Shown: one piece after another, positions 1 to 7,589 of the stretch
How the letters are laid out: the number at the start of each line of letters is the position of its first letter
Position numbering within the stretch: position 1 is the first letter of the stretch
NCBI GenBank assembly: GCA_021815205.1
Contig: JAKAHD010000002.1
Coordinates: 1 to 45,537 of the forward strand
Length of the DNA stretch: 45,537 nt
Direction: 5' to 3'
Source: a bacterium
GTDB taxonomy: Bacteria; Patescibacteriota; Minisyncoccia; UBA6257; GWB1-50-10
Made by a program: the position numbers and the translations under genes
The notes under the pieces: generated by a model
The model's database searches: none
Seen by the model: the letters and a program-made list of their open reading frames with translations, nothing else
What the model was told of the DNA's origin: nothing

Positions 1-62
1 GTCCTGCCTTCCCGTTCGACCTGCCGGTACCACAGGAACCGCACTTCTTTAGGATATTTCAT
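1..62 (-). CDS. 5' end of a minus-strand gene cut by the window edge
   Basis: Reading leftward from an ATG at 62-60, the frame stays open to the edge and encodes MKYPKEVRFLWYRQVEREGR. The codons look like real coding sequence: mixed charged and aromatic residues and no repeats. Only 20 codons are visible and there is no clear Shine-Dalgarno. The plus-strand frame also stays open to a TAG at 70-72 but reads as an unconvincing Ser/Arg-rich string. No family can be assigned. Confidence 0.35.
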   Translation of the reverse strand, partial: MKYPKEVRFLWYRQVEREGR

Positions 63-130
63 ATATTCATAGTGAACACTGTCACCCTTTGGTTTGTCGA
101 GTGTCACCTTCTGGTGTTAACTGTACATTT

Positions 131-161
131 GCTTCTGCGTGATCCGCTTCTATTGTATAAT
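131..161 (+). promoter_or_regulatory. Half copy of the CTTCTGCG repeat plus -10 box of the small membrane gene
   Basis: The right half of the TAGAAGC-type repeat (CTTCTGCGTGATCCGCTTCTA) is followed directly by TATAAT at 156-161. This is a good -10 box for the gene starting at 194. The same repeat half also ends just before promoters near 19520, 36228 and 44551. Confidence 0.5.
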
Positions 162-193
162 CAGGAAAAGGTCGTTTTTTTTCGAAATAGTAT

Positions 194-424
194 ATGCAGG
201 CATTTCTTCAGAGTAACTGGATAGTACTCTTACTCCTTATATGGACCTTGCCGTGGAAGGGGGTGGCACTATGGAAAGCGGCCCGCCTTTCCGAGAAGTG
301 GTGGTTCGTGATCTTGCTCGTCGTGAACACAATAGGGATTCTCGAGATACTCTATATTTTCGTCTTCTCGAAATACGCGGCGAAGCGATCGGTATCGGGA
401 ACCCAGGAACCTCAAATACAGTAG
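194..424 (+). CDS. Small two-helix membrane protein, DUF5652-like
   Basis: A 76-aa protein with two hydrophobic segments, roughly residues 8-26 and 37-59, separated by a short basic loop (WKAARLSEKWW). The tail is basic, then polar. The pattern 'W..PWKG.ALWKAAR....WWFV.L...TIGILEILYIFVFSK' matches my memory of the short DUF5652 membrane proteins common in Patescibacteria; their function is unknown. The gene stands alone. A TATAAT lies 32 nt upstream of the start, leaving a short leader with no obvious ribosome-binding site. The family call is from recall; the membrane topology is read directly. Confidence 0.65.
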   Translation: MQAFLQSNWIVLLLLIWTLPWKGVALWKAARLSEKWWFVILLVVNTIGILEILYIFVFSKYAAKRSVSGTQEPQIQ

Positions 425-695
425 GATAGGTACAAGTTCGGTAGAAAAGCCGAGTAGCAAAAATCCAAAATCCAAAATTCGAATGTCTCTCCCTACGAGA
501 GATGTCTGTCCTTACGGGACATCTCCCGCAGGGATGACCGAAGGGACAGAGATACAAAACAATATCGAATGTCAAAAATTGGAATTTTTAAAACACGTGT
601 TTTGAATTTCTAAACATTTGATTATTAGTGCTTGTTTCGGATTTTCCTCTGGAGGAGGATCGTCCTTCGGAGGACGAATTTCGTGCTTCGGATTT

Positions 696-830
696 ATCCC
701 GTGAGAAGCAAGAAACCCCGTAGCGTGCCGCGAGGATGAACCCCCACACTCATTTCGTGTGGGGGGGGTGAATGCCTCGTCCCGCGGCGAACGCGGGGTT
801 TCCTACCCCCATGTGAGCTTCTCACGGGAT
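696..830. repeat. Large nested hairpin element, copy A
   Basis: The outer arms ATCCCGTGAGAAGC (696-709) and GCTTCTCACGGGAT (817-830) are a perfect 14-bp inverted repeat. Inside lie GAAACCCCG (712-720) / CGGGGTTTC (794-802), a GCCGCGAGG / CCTCG..CCGCGGC pair and a central CCCCCACAC / GTGTGGGGG hairpin. The interior is the reverse complement of copy B at 7459-7589, so this is a mobile or dispersed element present in both orientations. No ORF is inside. Confidence 0.75.
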
Positions 831-852
831 TTATGTTCTGAATCGCAGGTGG

Positions 853-858
853 TAGAAT
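853..858 (+). promoter_or_regulatory. Extended -10 box of the nuclease gene (leaderless)
   Basis: TGG-TAGAAT ends 6 nt before the ATG at 865, placing the likely transcription start on or next to the start codon. Confidence 0.5.
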
Positions 859-864
859 CAGATT

Positions 865-1599
865 ATGAACGGTACCAGGATTCGCAATGTGTATAGTCCT
901 TCCTTAAGAACTCCTTTTAAATTGAGCCGTTCGAAAATTGAGCTCTACACGGAATGCAAACGGTGTTTTTATCTCGACCGTCGGCTCGGCGTGGGACGCC
1001 CGCCGGGATTTCCTTTCACGCTGAACTCCGCGGTCGATGCGCTCCTCAAAAAAGAATTTGATATCCATCGCGCGGCGGGCACCCCGCATCCTTTAATGAA
1101 AGCATACGGCGTGGACGCGGTGCCCTTCCCTCACGAGATGATGAACGAGTGGCGGGAAAACTTCAAAGGAATCCAATATTTGCACGAACCGACGAATTTC
1201 ATCGTGACGGGTGCCGTGGATGATATCTGGGTGAATCCGAAGCAAGAACTTATCGTCGTGGATTACAAAGCGACCTCGACTTCAGGCGAAATCACGCTTG
1301 ATGCCGAATACCGGCAATCCTATAAGCGCCAGATGGAAATCTACCAGTGGCTTCTAAGAAAGAGCGGATTCAAGGTTTGGGACACTGGGTACTTCGTGTA
1401 TGCGAACGGTGACAAGGACAAGGAGGCCTTCGATGGAAAACTGGAATTTAACGTAGTACTCCTCCCATATACGGGAAATGATACGTGGGTGGAGCCGACG
1501 CTCCACGAGATCAAGAAATGCCTCGAAGGGGAACTGCCTGCCGCAGATTCGGAGTGCGAGTATTGTGCGTACCGCGACGCGGCGGGGGAGTATGAATAG
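865..1599 (+). CDS. PD-(D/E)XK nuclease with Cas4/AddB-like Cys pattern
   Basis: A 244-aa protein of the RecB/Cas4-type PD-(D/E)XK fold. Visible motifs are D119 in GAVDDIWV, D133-x-K135 in LIVVDYKAT, and Q156-x3-Y160 in KRQMEIYQ, the usual RecB-family order. Four cysteines, C31 and C34 near the N-terminus and C231 and C234 near the C-terminus (CEYCAYR), are placed as in the 4Fe-4S clusters of Cas4 and AddB. Known relatives cut single-stranded DNA ends; the role here (repair, or processing of incoming DNA) is inferred. No cas genes or CRISPR array are nearby. The start is supported by an extended -10 box 6 nt upstream and by the motif spacing; there is no Shine-Dalgarno. The gene stands alone between repeats. 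Confidence 0.8.
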   Translation: MNGTRIRNVYSPSLRTPFKLSRSKIELYTECKRCFYLDRRLGVGRPPGFPFTLNSAVDALLKKEFDIHRAAGTPHPLMKAYGVDAVPFPHEMMNEWRENFKGIQYLHEPTNFIVTGAVDDIWVNPKQELIVVDYKATSTSGEITLDAEYRQSYKRQMEIYQWLLRKSGFKVWDTGYFVYANGDKDKEAFDGKLEFNVVLLPYTGNDTWVEPTLHEIKKCLEGELPAADSECEYCAYRDAAGEYE

Positions 1600-1733
1600 G
1601 AAATGGAATACAGCGCGAGCAATAATTTTGCCCGCGCTGGAATTTATCCTCCACACCTATACATTGGTGTGGGGAATAAGTGTGCATCCGCCGAAGAGCT
1701 CGTCGCGTGCGGTGTATTAAAATTTGAAACGTA

Positions 1734-1771
1734 ACACCAAGTTATTTCGCCATGGCGAAATAACTTGGTGT
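1734..1771. repeat. 38-bp perfect palindrome centred on CCATGG
   Basis: The left arm ACACCAAGTTATTTCG meets its exact complement across CCATGG (1750-1755). All 38 bases are symmetric, with no loop. It resembles the other even-centred palindromes of this window (palindromic 6-bp core) but has different arms. No T-tract follows, so a simple terminator is unlikely. Confidence 0.85.
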
Positions 1772-1816
1772 AAAAGGAGACAAACCCACGAATACCGCAT
1801 ATGGGCCGACATGCAG

Positions 1817-1822
1817 TATAAT
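1817..1822 (+). promoter_or_regulatory. -10 box of the FAD oxidase gene (leaderless)
   Basis: A perfect TATAAT ends 6 nt before the ATG at 1829. No good -35 box is seen 16-18 nt upstream. Confidence 0.5.
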
Positions 1823-1828
1823 TAACAC

Positions 1829-3466
1829 ATGTTCGTAGATGAAATAAAGAACATTATTCGGGGCGATGTGCTCACGGATGAGACAACGCTCAACACCTAC
1901 TCGAGCGATTACTCAATCTTCAAGGTGAAGCCGCGGGTCGTGGTGTTCCCGAAGGATACGGTGGACGTCGAGAAACTCGTCGCGTATGCCGTAGAGAAAA
2001 AGAAAAACGGCGAGGACATCTCGCTCACGGGCCGCTCGGCGGGCACGGATATGTCGGGGGGGCCGTTGAACGACTCGGTGATCGTCGAGTTCGTAAAGTA
2101 TTTCAATCATGTGCGGGAGATAGGGGAGGATTACGCCGTTGTTGAACCCGGCGTCTACTTCCGTGATTTCGAAAAAGAACTCGATAAAAAAGGACTGCTC
2201 TACCCGCCGTACCCCGCCTCGAAGGATCTTTGTGCGCTCGGGGGTATGGTGAATAATAACTCGGGCGGGGAAAAAACTTTGGAATATGGAAAAACGGAGC
2301 AGTATCTCGAGGAGGTGCATATCGTGCTCGCGGACGGGAAGGAGCATATAGTAAGGCCGCTCTCCAGTGGTGCTCTGGAGATAAAGCTCAAGGAACAGGG
2401 TTTTGAGGGGGATATATATAGGAAACTCTATAAACTTATCGAGGATAACTACGATGCGATTCAAGCGGCAAAGCCGAAGGTATCGAAGAACTCTGCCGGG
2501 TATTTTTTATGGAACGTATGGGATAGGAAGACGTTTGATATTACGAAGGTGATCGTGGGTTCGCAGGGAACACTCGGGCTTCTTACCGCGGCGAAGCTCC
2601 GCCTTGTGAAGAAGAAAAAACACTCCGCGCTTGCGGTGATTTTTTCAAAAGATTTGAAGTCGGTGCCCGATCTCGTGGACGATCTTCTGAAGTTCCATCC
2701 GGAAAGCATGGAATCATACGATGATAAGACGTTGAAGCTCGCAATAAAATTCCTTCCTTCGCTCCTCAAGCTTATGAAAGGAGGGATAGTGAAACTTTTT
2801 TTCCAATTTATTCCGGAATTCCTTATGGTGATGAAGGGCGGCATGCCGCAGATGGTACTTCTTATATCCTTTACGTCGGACAATAAGGAGGAGCTCCGCA
2901 AGGATATGGAGGAAGTACGTATGGTTGCAAAGAAATATCCTGTTCGGGCGCGCATCATAAAAACGGAAGAAGGCGCGCAGAAGTACTGGGTGATCCGAAG
3001 GCAGAGCTTCGCGCTCCTCCATAGCCATGTGAGGGGCATGTATGCCGCGCCCTTCATTGACGACATCATTGTTGATCCGAAGTACATGCCGGAGCTCCTC
3101 CCGCAGGTAAACGCGATATTAGACAGACACAAGGACAAGTTAATCTACACGATCGCGGGGCACCCGGGAAACGGGAACTTCCATATTATTCCGCTCGTGC
3201 ATTTGGACGACGAGGAGACGCGGAAAATTATTCCCCAGGTGACGGAAGAGGTCTATAAGCTTGTCTTCAAATACGGCGGCTCCATCACCGCGGAGCATAA
3301 CGACGGATTGATCCGCACGCCGTATCTCGAGGAGATGTACGGCCCGAAGATCGCGGAACTTTTCAAGGAGGTGAAAAACATCTTTGATCCCCTGGGTGTT
3401 TTCAACCCGCGGAAGAAAGTGGGAGCCACGCTCGAATATGCGGAGGAACATATGAGGTGGAGGTAG
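1829..3466 (+). CDS. FAD-binding oxidase (GlcD / D-lactate dehydrogenase type)
   Basis: A 545-aa flavoprotein of the PCMH-type FAD-binding family. The N-terminal domain shows PKDTVDVEKLV, the FAD pyrophosphate loop GRSAGTDMSGGPL (about residues 68-80), 'VEPGV.FRDFEKEL' and GGMVNNNSGGEKTLEYG, then a C-terminal FAD-oxidase domain ending with AGHPGNGNFHI, ITAEHNDGLIRTPYL and the usual NIFDPLGVFNPRKK. Relatives oxidise D-lactate, glycolate or similar 2-hydroxy acids to 2-oxo acids and pass electrons to quinone or another acceptor. The C-terminal HPGNGNFHI and E-H-x-D-G motifs are those of D-lactate/D-2-hydroxyglutarate dehydrogenases. No Fe-S (CCG) domain is attached. The substrate cannot be fixed from sequence. 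A D-2-hydroxyacid dehydrogenase is encoded at 36.2 kb, so lactate metabolism is a possible link. Confidence 0.8.
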   Translation: MFVDEIKNIIRGDVLTDETTLNTYSSDYSIFKVKPRVVVFPKDTVDVEKLVAYAVEKKKNGEDISLTGRSAGTDMSGGPLNDSVIVEFVKYFNHVREIGEDYAVVEPGVYFRDFEKELDKKGLLYPPYPASKDLCALGGMVNNNSGGEKTLEYGKTEQYLEEVHIVLADGKEHIVRPLSSGALEIKLKEQGFEGDIYRKLYKLIEDNYDAIQAAKPKVSKNSAGYFLWNVWDRKTFDITKVIVGSQGTLGLLTAAKLRLVKKKKHSALAVIFSKDLKSVPDLVDDLLKFHPESMESYDDKTLKLAIKFLPSLLKLMKGGIVKLFFQFIPEFLMVMKGGMPQMVLLISFTSDNKEELRKDMEEVRMVAKKYPVRARIIKTEEGAQKYWVIRRQSFALLHSHVRGMYAAPFIDDIIVDPKYMPELLPQVNAILDRHKDKLIYTIAGHPGNGNFHIIPLVHLDDEETRKIIPQVTEEVYKLVFKYGGSITAEHNDGLIRTPYLEEMYGPKIAELFKEVKNIFDPLGVFNPRKKVGATLEYAEEHMRWR

Positions 3467-3488
3467 GCGCAGCATATAGGGAATAGTA

Positions 3489-3494
3489 TATAAT
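3489..3494 (+). promoter_or_regulatory. -10 box upstream of Cys-rich paralogue 1
   Basis: A TATAAT lies 38 nt upstream of the ATG at 3533. The short leader is filled by a GGAATAAGGAATTAGGAATT repeat, which resembles sequence found in frame inside mnmA near 23200. Confidence 0.4.
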
Positions 3495-3532
3495 ATCTAG
3501 AGACAAGAATCAGGAATAAGGAATTAGGAATT

Positions 3533-5287
3533 ATGGATACCGAAAAACGAATATGCCAAAACTGCAAACAGGAATTTGTCATCGAACCCGATGATTTTTC
3601 ATTCTATGAGAAAATAAGGGTTCCGCCGCCCACGTGGTGCCCGGAGTGCAGGATGAAGCGGCGGATGGTCTTCAGAAATGAGCGGAAGCTCTTCCACACT
3701 AAAGACGGAATAACAGGCAACTCAATCCTCGCACTTTACCCGCCCGAATCCGGCTACATTATTTATGACGATACGTATTGGTGGGATACAAGTAAATGGG
3801 ATCCGATTTCTTACGGTGTTGATTTTGACGAGAACAGGCCGTTCTTACTTCAATTATTTGAGCTTAATAAACGTGTTCCTAAATATCGCCGTGCCGCTAT
3901 CAATATGGTAAATAGCGAATACTCCGCGAATGCCGCCGATCTCAAGAACTGCTATCTTTTGTTCAATTCGAACTATTCGGAGGACTGTGCTTATGGAAAT
4001 GGCATTGATTACAGCCGCAATTGCTATGATAACTCTCATATTCAAAAATCAGAAAAATGCTATGGTTCTTTTTGGCTCACCGCGTGTTACGAAAGTCATT
4101 TTTCTTCTCAGTGCGAAAATTGCATTTCCGTATGGTTTTCAAAAAATTGCCGCGGTTGCAATAACTGCTTCGGTTGTGTGAATTTAAGAAACAAAAACTA
4201 TTGTTTCTTTAATGAACAGCTTCACAAAGAAGAATACGAACGCAGATTTGCAGAACTTCATCTTGATACGTGGAGCGGTCTCGCGGTCGCGCAAAAAAAA
4301 GCCGACGCCTTTTGGCTTCAGTTCCCCATTAAATATCTGCAAGGCATTCAGAACGCGAACGTGAGTGGTGATTTTATCTCCCACTCAAAGAATGTTTACC
4401 GAGGTTATCTAATCCGTGAATGTGAAGATGTTCGCTATATCCAGTATTCACAAGTTCCCTCAAGTCGTGACTGTATGGACGGAACACTCATCGGCAATCA
4501 TTCGGAGTTGTTGTACGAGACTTCAGTGTGTGGGTGGGGTGGCAGTAATCTGAAGTTTTGTTGGGAGTGTTGGGATGACGTTCGCGATCTGGAATATTGT
4601 ATTTTCTGCGGGCACGGCGCTTCCAATCTTTTCGGCTGTGCTGGTGTTTTGAAACATCAGTACTGCATTTTAAATAAACAATACAGTAAAAATGATTATG
4701 AGTTTCTGAAAAAAAGAATCATCGAGCATATGGATAAACTGCCGTATGTTGATAGAAAAGGAAGGGTGTATAAATACGGAGAATTTTTTCCGCCGGAGTT
4801 CAGCGCATTTGCTTACAACCAGACAATCGCATCGGAGCATTTTCCGCCCACACAGGAAGAGGCCGAAAAGTTGGGAATCCGCTTACAAGAACCAAACCCG
4901 ACTGAATATGAAACGACCATACACGCAAGCGACCTTCCCGATTCAATCAAAGATGCAGCGGATTCGATACTCAAGGAAGTAGTTCGGTGTGAAACGTGTA
5001 AACGTGCTTATCGGATAATTCCAGTCGAGCTGCACTTCTTGCGCCAGATGAATTTGCCTCTTCCTCGGCACTGTATCGACTGCCGTCATTTAGCACGGGT
5101 AAGCAAGCGCAATAAGGCAGTATTTTATGAGCGGCAGTGCTCCTGTGATTATAAGGTCTATAAAAATACTGGTGGTCATATGCACCACCCAACGGGTCGC
5201 TGTTTGAATAGGTTTATTACTAGCTACGCCCCCGACCGACCGGAGATCGTGTACTGCGAACAATGCTACCAGACGGAGGTAGTGTAA
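3533..5287 (+). CDS. Cys-rich multi-zinc-ribbon protein, paralogue 1
   Basis: A 584-aa protein of unknown function, of a type I have seen in many CPR genomes (sometimes labelled CaiB/BaiF, with no support here). The N-terminus is a zinc ribbon with C8, C11, C36 and C39 (RICQNCKQ ... WCPECR). The centre is a series of degenerate Cys-rich repeats such as 'DLKNCYLLFNSNYSEDC', 'CRGCNNCFGCVNLRNKNYCFFN' and 'GCAGVLKHQYCILNKQYSK', each with aromatic and Asn residues in register, suggesting a solenoid. The C-terminus has a second ribbon (CETCKRAYRIIP ... CIDCRH) and ends SPDRPEIVYCEQCYQ. There is no signal peptide or membrane segment. A full-length paralogue lies at 34335-36113, with a 17-codon fragment of a further copy just before it. 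The stop TAA abuts a 30-bp palindrome. Metal binding is inferred from the Cys pattern. Confidence 0.8.
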   Translation: MDTEKRICQNCKQEFVIEPDDFSFYEKIRVPPPTWCPECRMKRRMVFRNERKLFHTKDGITGNSILALYPPESGYIIYDDTYWWDTSKWDPISYGVDFDENRPFLLQLFELNKRVPKYRRAAINMVNSEYSANAADLKNCYLLFNSNYSEDCAYGNGIDYSRNCYDNSHIQKSEKCYGSFWLTACYESHFSSQCENCISVWFSKNCRGCNNCFGCVNLRNKNYCFFNEQLHKEEYERRFAELHLDTWSGLAVAQKKADAFWLQFPIKYLQGIQNANVSGDFISHSKNVYRGYLIRECEDVRYIQYSQVPSSRDCMDGTLIGNHSELLYETSVCGWGGSNLKFCWECWDDVRDLEYCIFCGHGASNLFGCAGVLKHQYCILNKQYSKNDYEFLKKRIIEHMDKLPYVDRKGRVYKYGEFFPPEFSAFAYNQTIASEHFPPTQEEAEKLGIRLQEPNPTEYETTIHASDLPDSIKDAADSILKEVVRCETCKRAYRIIPVELHFLRQMNLPLPRHCIDCRHLARVSKRNKAVFYERQCSCDYKVYKNTGGHMHHPTGRCLNRFITSYAPDRPEIVYCEQCYQTEVV

Positions 5288-5316
5288 CAGGTACTATGAG
5301 GCCTCATAGTACCTGT
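5287..5316. repeat. Variable-core palindrome, copy 1 (core AGGCCT)
   Basis: A 30-bp perfect palindrome with arms CAGGTACTATG and CATAGTACCTG around AGGCCT (5299-5304). It begins at the last base of the TAA stop of the preceding gene. It belongs to an eight-copy family in this window. Intrinsic termination is possible, but only TCTTCT follows. Confidence 0.85.
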
Positions 5317-5475
5317 CTTCTCATATTAGTCCTGTGTTTTAATCCGTCTTATAAGATGGTTGTTCAAGATTGGTAAACCTTGTCCATTAAGATTATTAGT
5401 TTGCCAATCTTAAATTACGGATACGTGTATTATCCGTGTTCTGTGGTAATCTGTATCAATTGTGAGATATTTGGT

Positions 5476-6729
5476 ATGGACTACTTTGAGATCATAAAGA
5501 AAGATCAGGAGACCAACGCGAGGGCTGGAATTTTACGCACCCCGCACGGAGAGGTGCGGACGCCTTCCTATGTCGTCGTGGGGACTGATGCGGCGGTCAG
5601 GTGCGTGCCGCCCGAGGAACTTCCGCGCACGAAGACGCAGCTCATTATCGCGAACACCTACCATTTATGGCGGACGTTCGGGCTAAACCCACGGCCCGCA
5701 GAGCGGGCTGGGTCGCCCGAACATTTTCCGAGGGAAAATGTTTTAGGGAAAAACTTGGAAACGTTCGAGGGATTGCACGAGCGGATGAAGTGGAACGGCC
5801 CCCTCATGACTGACAGCGGGGGATTTCAGGTATTCAGTTTCGGATTCGGAAGAGCGCACGGTCTTGGGAAAATGATGCCGCGATCATCCGAAAGTGGCGC
5901 GCGGAGTTTCAAGATGGGAGAAAATCTCGTGCGGGTGACGGAAGACGGCGCGTATTTTACTGACGGGGGAGAAGAGCTGTATCTTGACGCCGAGACCTCG
6001 ATCCGTATTCAGGAGAAACTCGGCGCGGATATTATCGTGGCGTTCGATGAACCCACTTCTCCTTTACACGATCATACGTATACAAAAGAATCGCTCGTGC
6101 GGACGCATGCGTGGGCCCTCAAGTCCTTGAAGGCGAGGACGCGCAAAGACCAGATGATGTACGGGGTGGTGCAGGGCGGCGCGTTCGAGGACCTGCGGAA
6201 AGAGAGCGCGGAGTTTATCGGGAAGCAGGCGTTCGAAGGATTTGCAATCGGCGGATCGTACGGCGAATCAATGGGTGCGCCGCGGGAGCAGATGCTTTCC
6301 GTCTTGAAGTGGAGCGTGCCGTATCTCCCGGAAGGAAAGCCCCGCCATCTTTTGGGGATCGGGCGCATCGAGGATGTGTTCGATGCGGTCGAGCTCGGAA
6401 TGGATACCTTCGACTGTGTGATTCCGACGCGGGAGGCGCGCCACGGCTCGATATGGAGCGCGTTGGGGAGGTTCGACATGCGGAAGGGAATGTTTGAGAA
6501 AAGCGATGCGCCGCTCGAAGAGGGGTGCGGTTGCATTGCGTGCGCCGAGAAAAAAATCACCCGCGGCGAGCTCCGCAAGCTTTTTAAATCGAAGGATAGG
6601 GAAGCCGGTCATCTTGCAACGCTCCATAATATCTATTTTTTCAACAATCTTTTGGAAAAGATAAGAACCTCGATTCTCGAGGGGAGGTTTTCGGAGTTTA
6701 AAGAAGAATTCCTTCGGAATTTACGATAG
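5476..6729 (+). CDS. tgt: tRNA-guanine transglycosylase
   Basis: Exchanges guanine for queuine or a queuosine precursor at position 34 of tRNAs with GUN anticodons. Seen here: GILRTPHGEVRTPSYV at the N-terminus, the catalytic region LTDSGGFQVFS written as MTDSGGFQVFSFG, AFDEPT, GVVQGG, the second catalytic Asp in DTFDCVIPTREARHG, and the zinc site CGCIAC with a downstream His (GHLATLHN). Length from this start is 417 aa, against about 375 in E. coli. Part of the excess is an extra segment around LNPRPAERAGSPEHFPRENV (nt about 5685-5760), encoded by two hairpins and absent from the E. coli enzyme. I chose ATG 5476 because homology begins just after it; the frame is open back to 5380, but that part reads like spacer. 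The TAG stop is the first three bases of a TAGAAGC repeat. Confidence 0.9.
   Translation: MDYFEIIKKDQETNARAGILRTPHGEVRTPSYVVVGTDAAVRCVPPEELPRTKTQLIIANTYHLWRTFGLNPRPAERAGSPEHFPRENVLGKNLETFEGLHERMKWNGPLMTDSGGFQVFSFGFGRAHGLGKMMPRSSESGARSFKMGENLVRVTEDGAYFTDGGEELYLDAETSIRIQEKLGADIIVAFDEPTSPLHDHTYTKESLVRTHAWALKSLKARTRKDQMMYGVVQGGAFEDLRKESAEFIGKQAFEGFAIGGSYGESMGAPREQMLSVLKWSVPYLPEGKPRHLLGIGRIEDVFDAVELGMDTFDCVIPTREARHGSIWSALGRFDMRKGMFEKSDAPLEEGCGCIACAEKKITRGELRKLFKSKDREAGHLATLHNIYFFNNLLEKIRTSILEGRFSEFKEEFLRNLR
5687..5745. repeat. Two adjacent hairpins inside the tgt coding sequence
   Basis: GCCCGC-AGA-GCGGGC with outer ACCCA/TGGGT pairing, followed by AACATTTTCC (5720-5729) / GGAAAATGTT (5733-5742). 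They encode a loop segment not found in standard TGT. This is probably a repeat inserted in frame. Confidence 0.6.
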
Positions 6730-6816
6730 AAGCGGATTACGCAGAATGAAACGCAAATTAACGCAGATAAGTGTTCTGCGTTATTCGGTGCAGCTTCTGC
6801 GTTTTCTACTTCTAAC
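6727..6816. repeat. TAGAAGC/ACGCAGA hairpin element, copy 1
   Basis: Starts with the tgt stop codon (TAGAAGCGGATTACGCAGA) and ends CTTCTGCG...TACTTCTA. The interior repeats ACGCA-type words about every 12 nt (ACGCAGA, ACGCAAA, ACGCAGA). Other copies are at 19423, 36111 and 44464. Confidence 0.7.
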
Positions 6817-6826
6817 GCAAAAGTGA

Positions 6827-6855
6827 TTGACACGGCATCCGATTCCTTGTATGGT
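6827..6855 (+). promoter_or_regulatory. Promoter of the 6890 gene
   Basis: TTGACA (6827-6832), a 17-nt spacer and TATGGT (6850-6855). This is one of the few complete -35/-10 pairs in the window. A GGAGG ribosome-binding site precedes the ATG at 6890. Confidence 0.6.
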
Positions 6856-6889
6856 ATTTTCATCTTTAACAATTTAATGGAGGTTCTTT

Positions 6890-7393
6890 ATGGAAAGGCA
6901 AGTAAGAGAACATCTTCTCGCTGTAGCGAACCGCACCTTTATGTCCGTTATGGAGGTGTTGCGTCTAAACAAAATATACGCACCCCTACTTACCGGAAGA
7001 GAGGGAGTATGTTATGCGGTTCTGAATCTTAATACCGGCCAGATGGAATTCGCGGAAGCGATAGGAGTGCGAATCGCTCCGGAAAAGGAGAAGAAATATC
7101 TCACTCTTGCGCAGGAAAAGGCATACAGACTTTTCCGAAACATCAAAAAGGGACACCTCACCAGCCTGGAGAGTGTCAATAAAGAATGCAACATGTGGGG
7201 GGGCGCGGTGAAAGGAGAGAAGTATATTCACTCGGTCTCCGGCCTGCCGGATGTTTGTGTATCAGGACTCCTTGATTCGGTCATGGCAATATCTATTGCG
7301 GCGGCAGTGCAAGATGTCGGCGGGCGCATAGCAGGAATAGAGGTAGTAATAAGAGATAGCCATCTTAGGTTACAGTACACCTTGCCTCAGTAA
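6890..7393 (+). CDS. Conserved-looking protein of unknown function
   Basis: A 167-aa soluble protein with no family I can name. It has a sigma70-like promoter, a real Shine-Dalgarno (GGAGG, 7 nt before the ATG) and an intrinsic terminator directly downstream, so it forms its own well-defined transcription unit, unlike most genes here. Visible features are a charged N-terminal helix, KKYLTLAQEKAYRLFRNIKKGHLTSLESVN, and a Gly/Val/Ala-rich C-terminal part (VSGLPDVCVSGLLDSVMAISIAAAVQDVGGRIAG). The latter recalls the shape of GlcG/HbpS (DUF336) proteins, where a similar 'SG.P....E...LA.A' region precedes the last strand. That resemblance is weak and may be chance. No membrane segment is present. 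Confidence 0.65.
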   Translation: MERQVREHLLAVANRTFMSVMEVLRLNKIYAPLLTGREGVCYAVLNLNTGQMEFAEAIGVRIAPEKEKKYLTLAQEKAYRLFRNIKKGHLTSLESVNKECNMWGGAVKGEKYIHSVSGLPDVCVSGLLDSVMAISIAAAVQDVGGRIAGIEVVIRDSHLRLQYTLPQ

Positions 7394-7405
7394 GTTTTTT
7401 CGACG

Positions 7406-7440
7406 GAACCCGACATTCAAATGTTCGGGTTCTTATATTT
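7406..7440 (+). terminator. Intrinsic terminator after the 6890 gene
   Basis: GAACCCGACAT / ATGTTCGGGTTC hairpin (7406-7416 / 7421-7432, one bulged T) followed by TTATATTTTA. Confidence 0.7.
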
Positions 7441-7458
7441 TATGAACAAATTCCATAA

Positions 7459-7589
7459 ATCCCGTTAGAAGCTCACACGGAGTAGTAAACCCCGCGTTCG
7501 CCACGGGACAAGGCATTCACCCCCACACTAAATGAGTGTGGGGGTTCATCCCCGTAGCAAGCCACGGGGTTTTCTGCTTCTAACGGGAT
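7459..7589. repeat. Large nested hairpin element, copy B
   Basis: Outer arms ATCCCGTTAGAAGC (7459-7472) and GCTTCTAACGGGAT (7576-7589), a perfect 14-bp inverted repeat. Compared with copy A one base pair has changed on both sides (GC to TA), keeping the helix. The interior is the reverse complement of copy A: AAACCCCGCGTTCGCC, then CACTAAATGAGTGTG in the central hairpin, then CCCCGTAGCAAGCCACGGGG. Confidence 0.75.

Larger units (their letters stand above)
425..864. other. Repeat-filled intergenic region
   Basis: No gene is seen in these 440 bases. In order they hold: AATCCAAAATCC filler (466-480); three short hairpins of the TCTCCCTACGGGAGA / GATGTCC type (485-540); an AT-rich stretch with AAACACGTGTTT (592-603); a GGAGGA/TCCTCC patch (647-677); and the large nested hairpin described separately (696-830). 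The promoter of the nuclease gene lies at the end. Confidence 0.7.
1600..1828. other. Intergenic region with a 38-bp perfect palindrome
   Basis: Contains a CCACACC/GGTGTGG hairpin (about 1651-1675), then the perfect palindrome at 1734-1771, then the promoter of the FAD oxidase. The hairpin just after the nuclease stop lacks a clear T-tract. Confidence 0.6.

Noticed and set aside
1-72. Plus-strand open frame at the left edge ending at TAG 70-72
   Set aside because: Ser/Arg/Tyr-rich string without coding character; the minus-strand reading is more protein-like.
1909-3138. Long minus-strand ORFs (183 and 225 codons) under the FAD oxidase
   Set aside because: The plus-strand gene shows all family motifs; the antisense products are low-complexity and motif-free.
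5287-5316. Reading the variable-core palindrome as a dif/Xer site
   Set aside because: The 11-6-11 layout fits, but the core is palindromic and eight copies exist in 45 kb, unlike a chromosomal dif. Kept only as an analogy.
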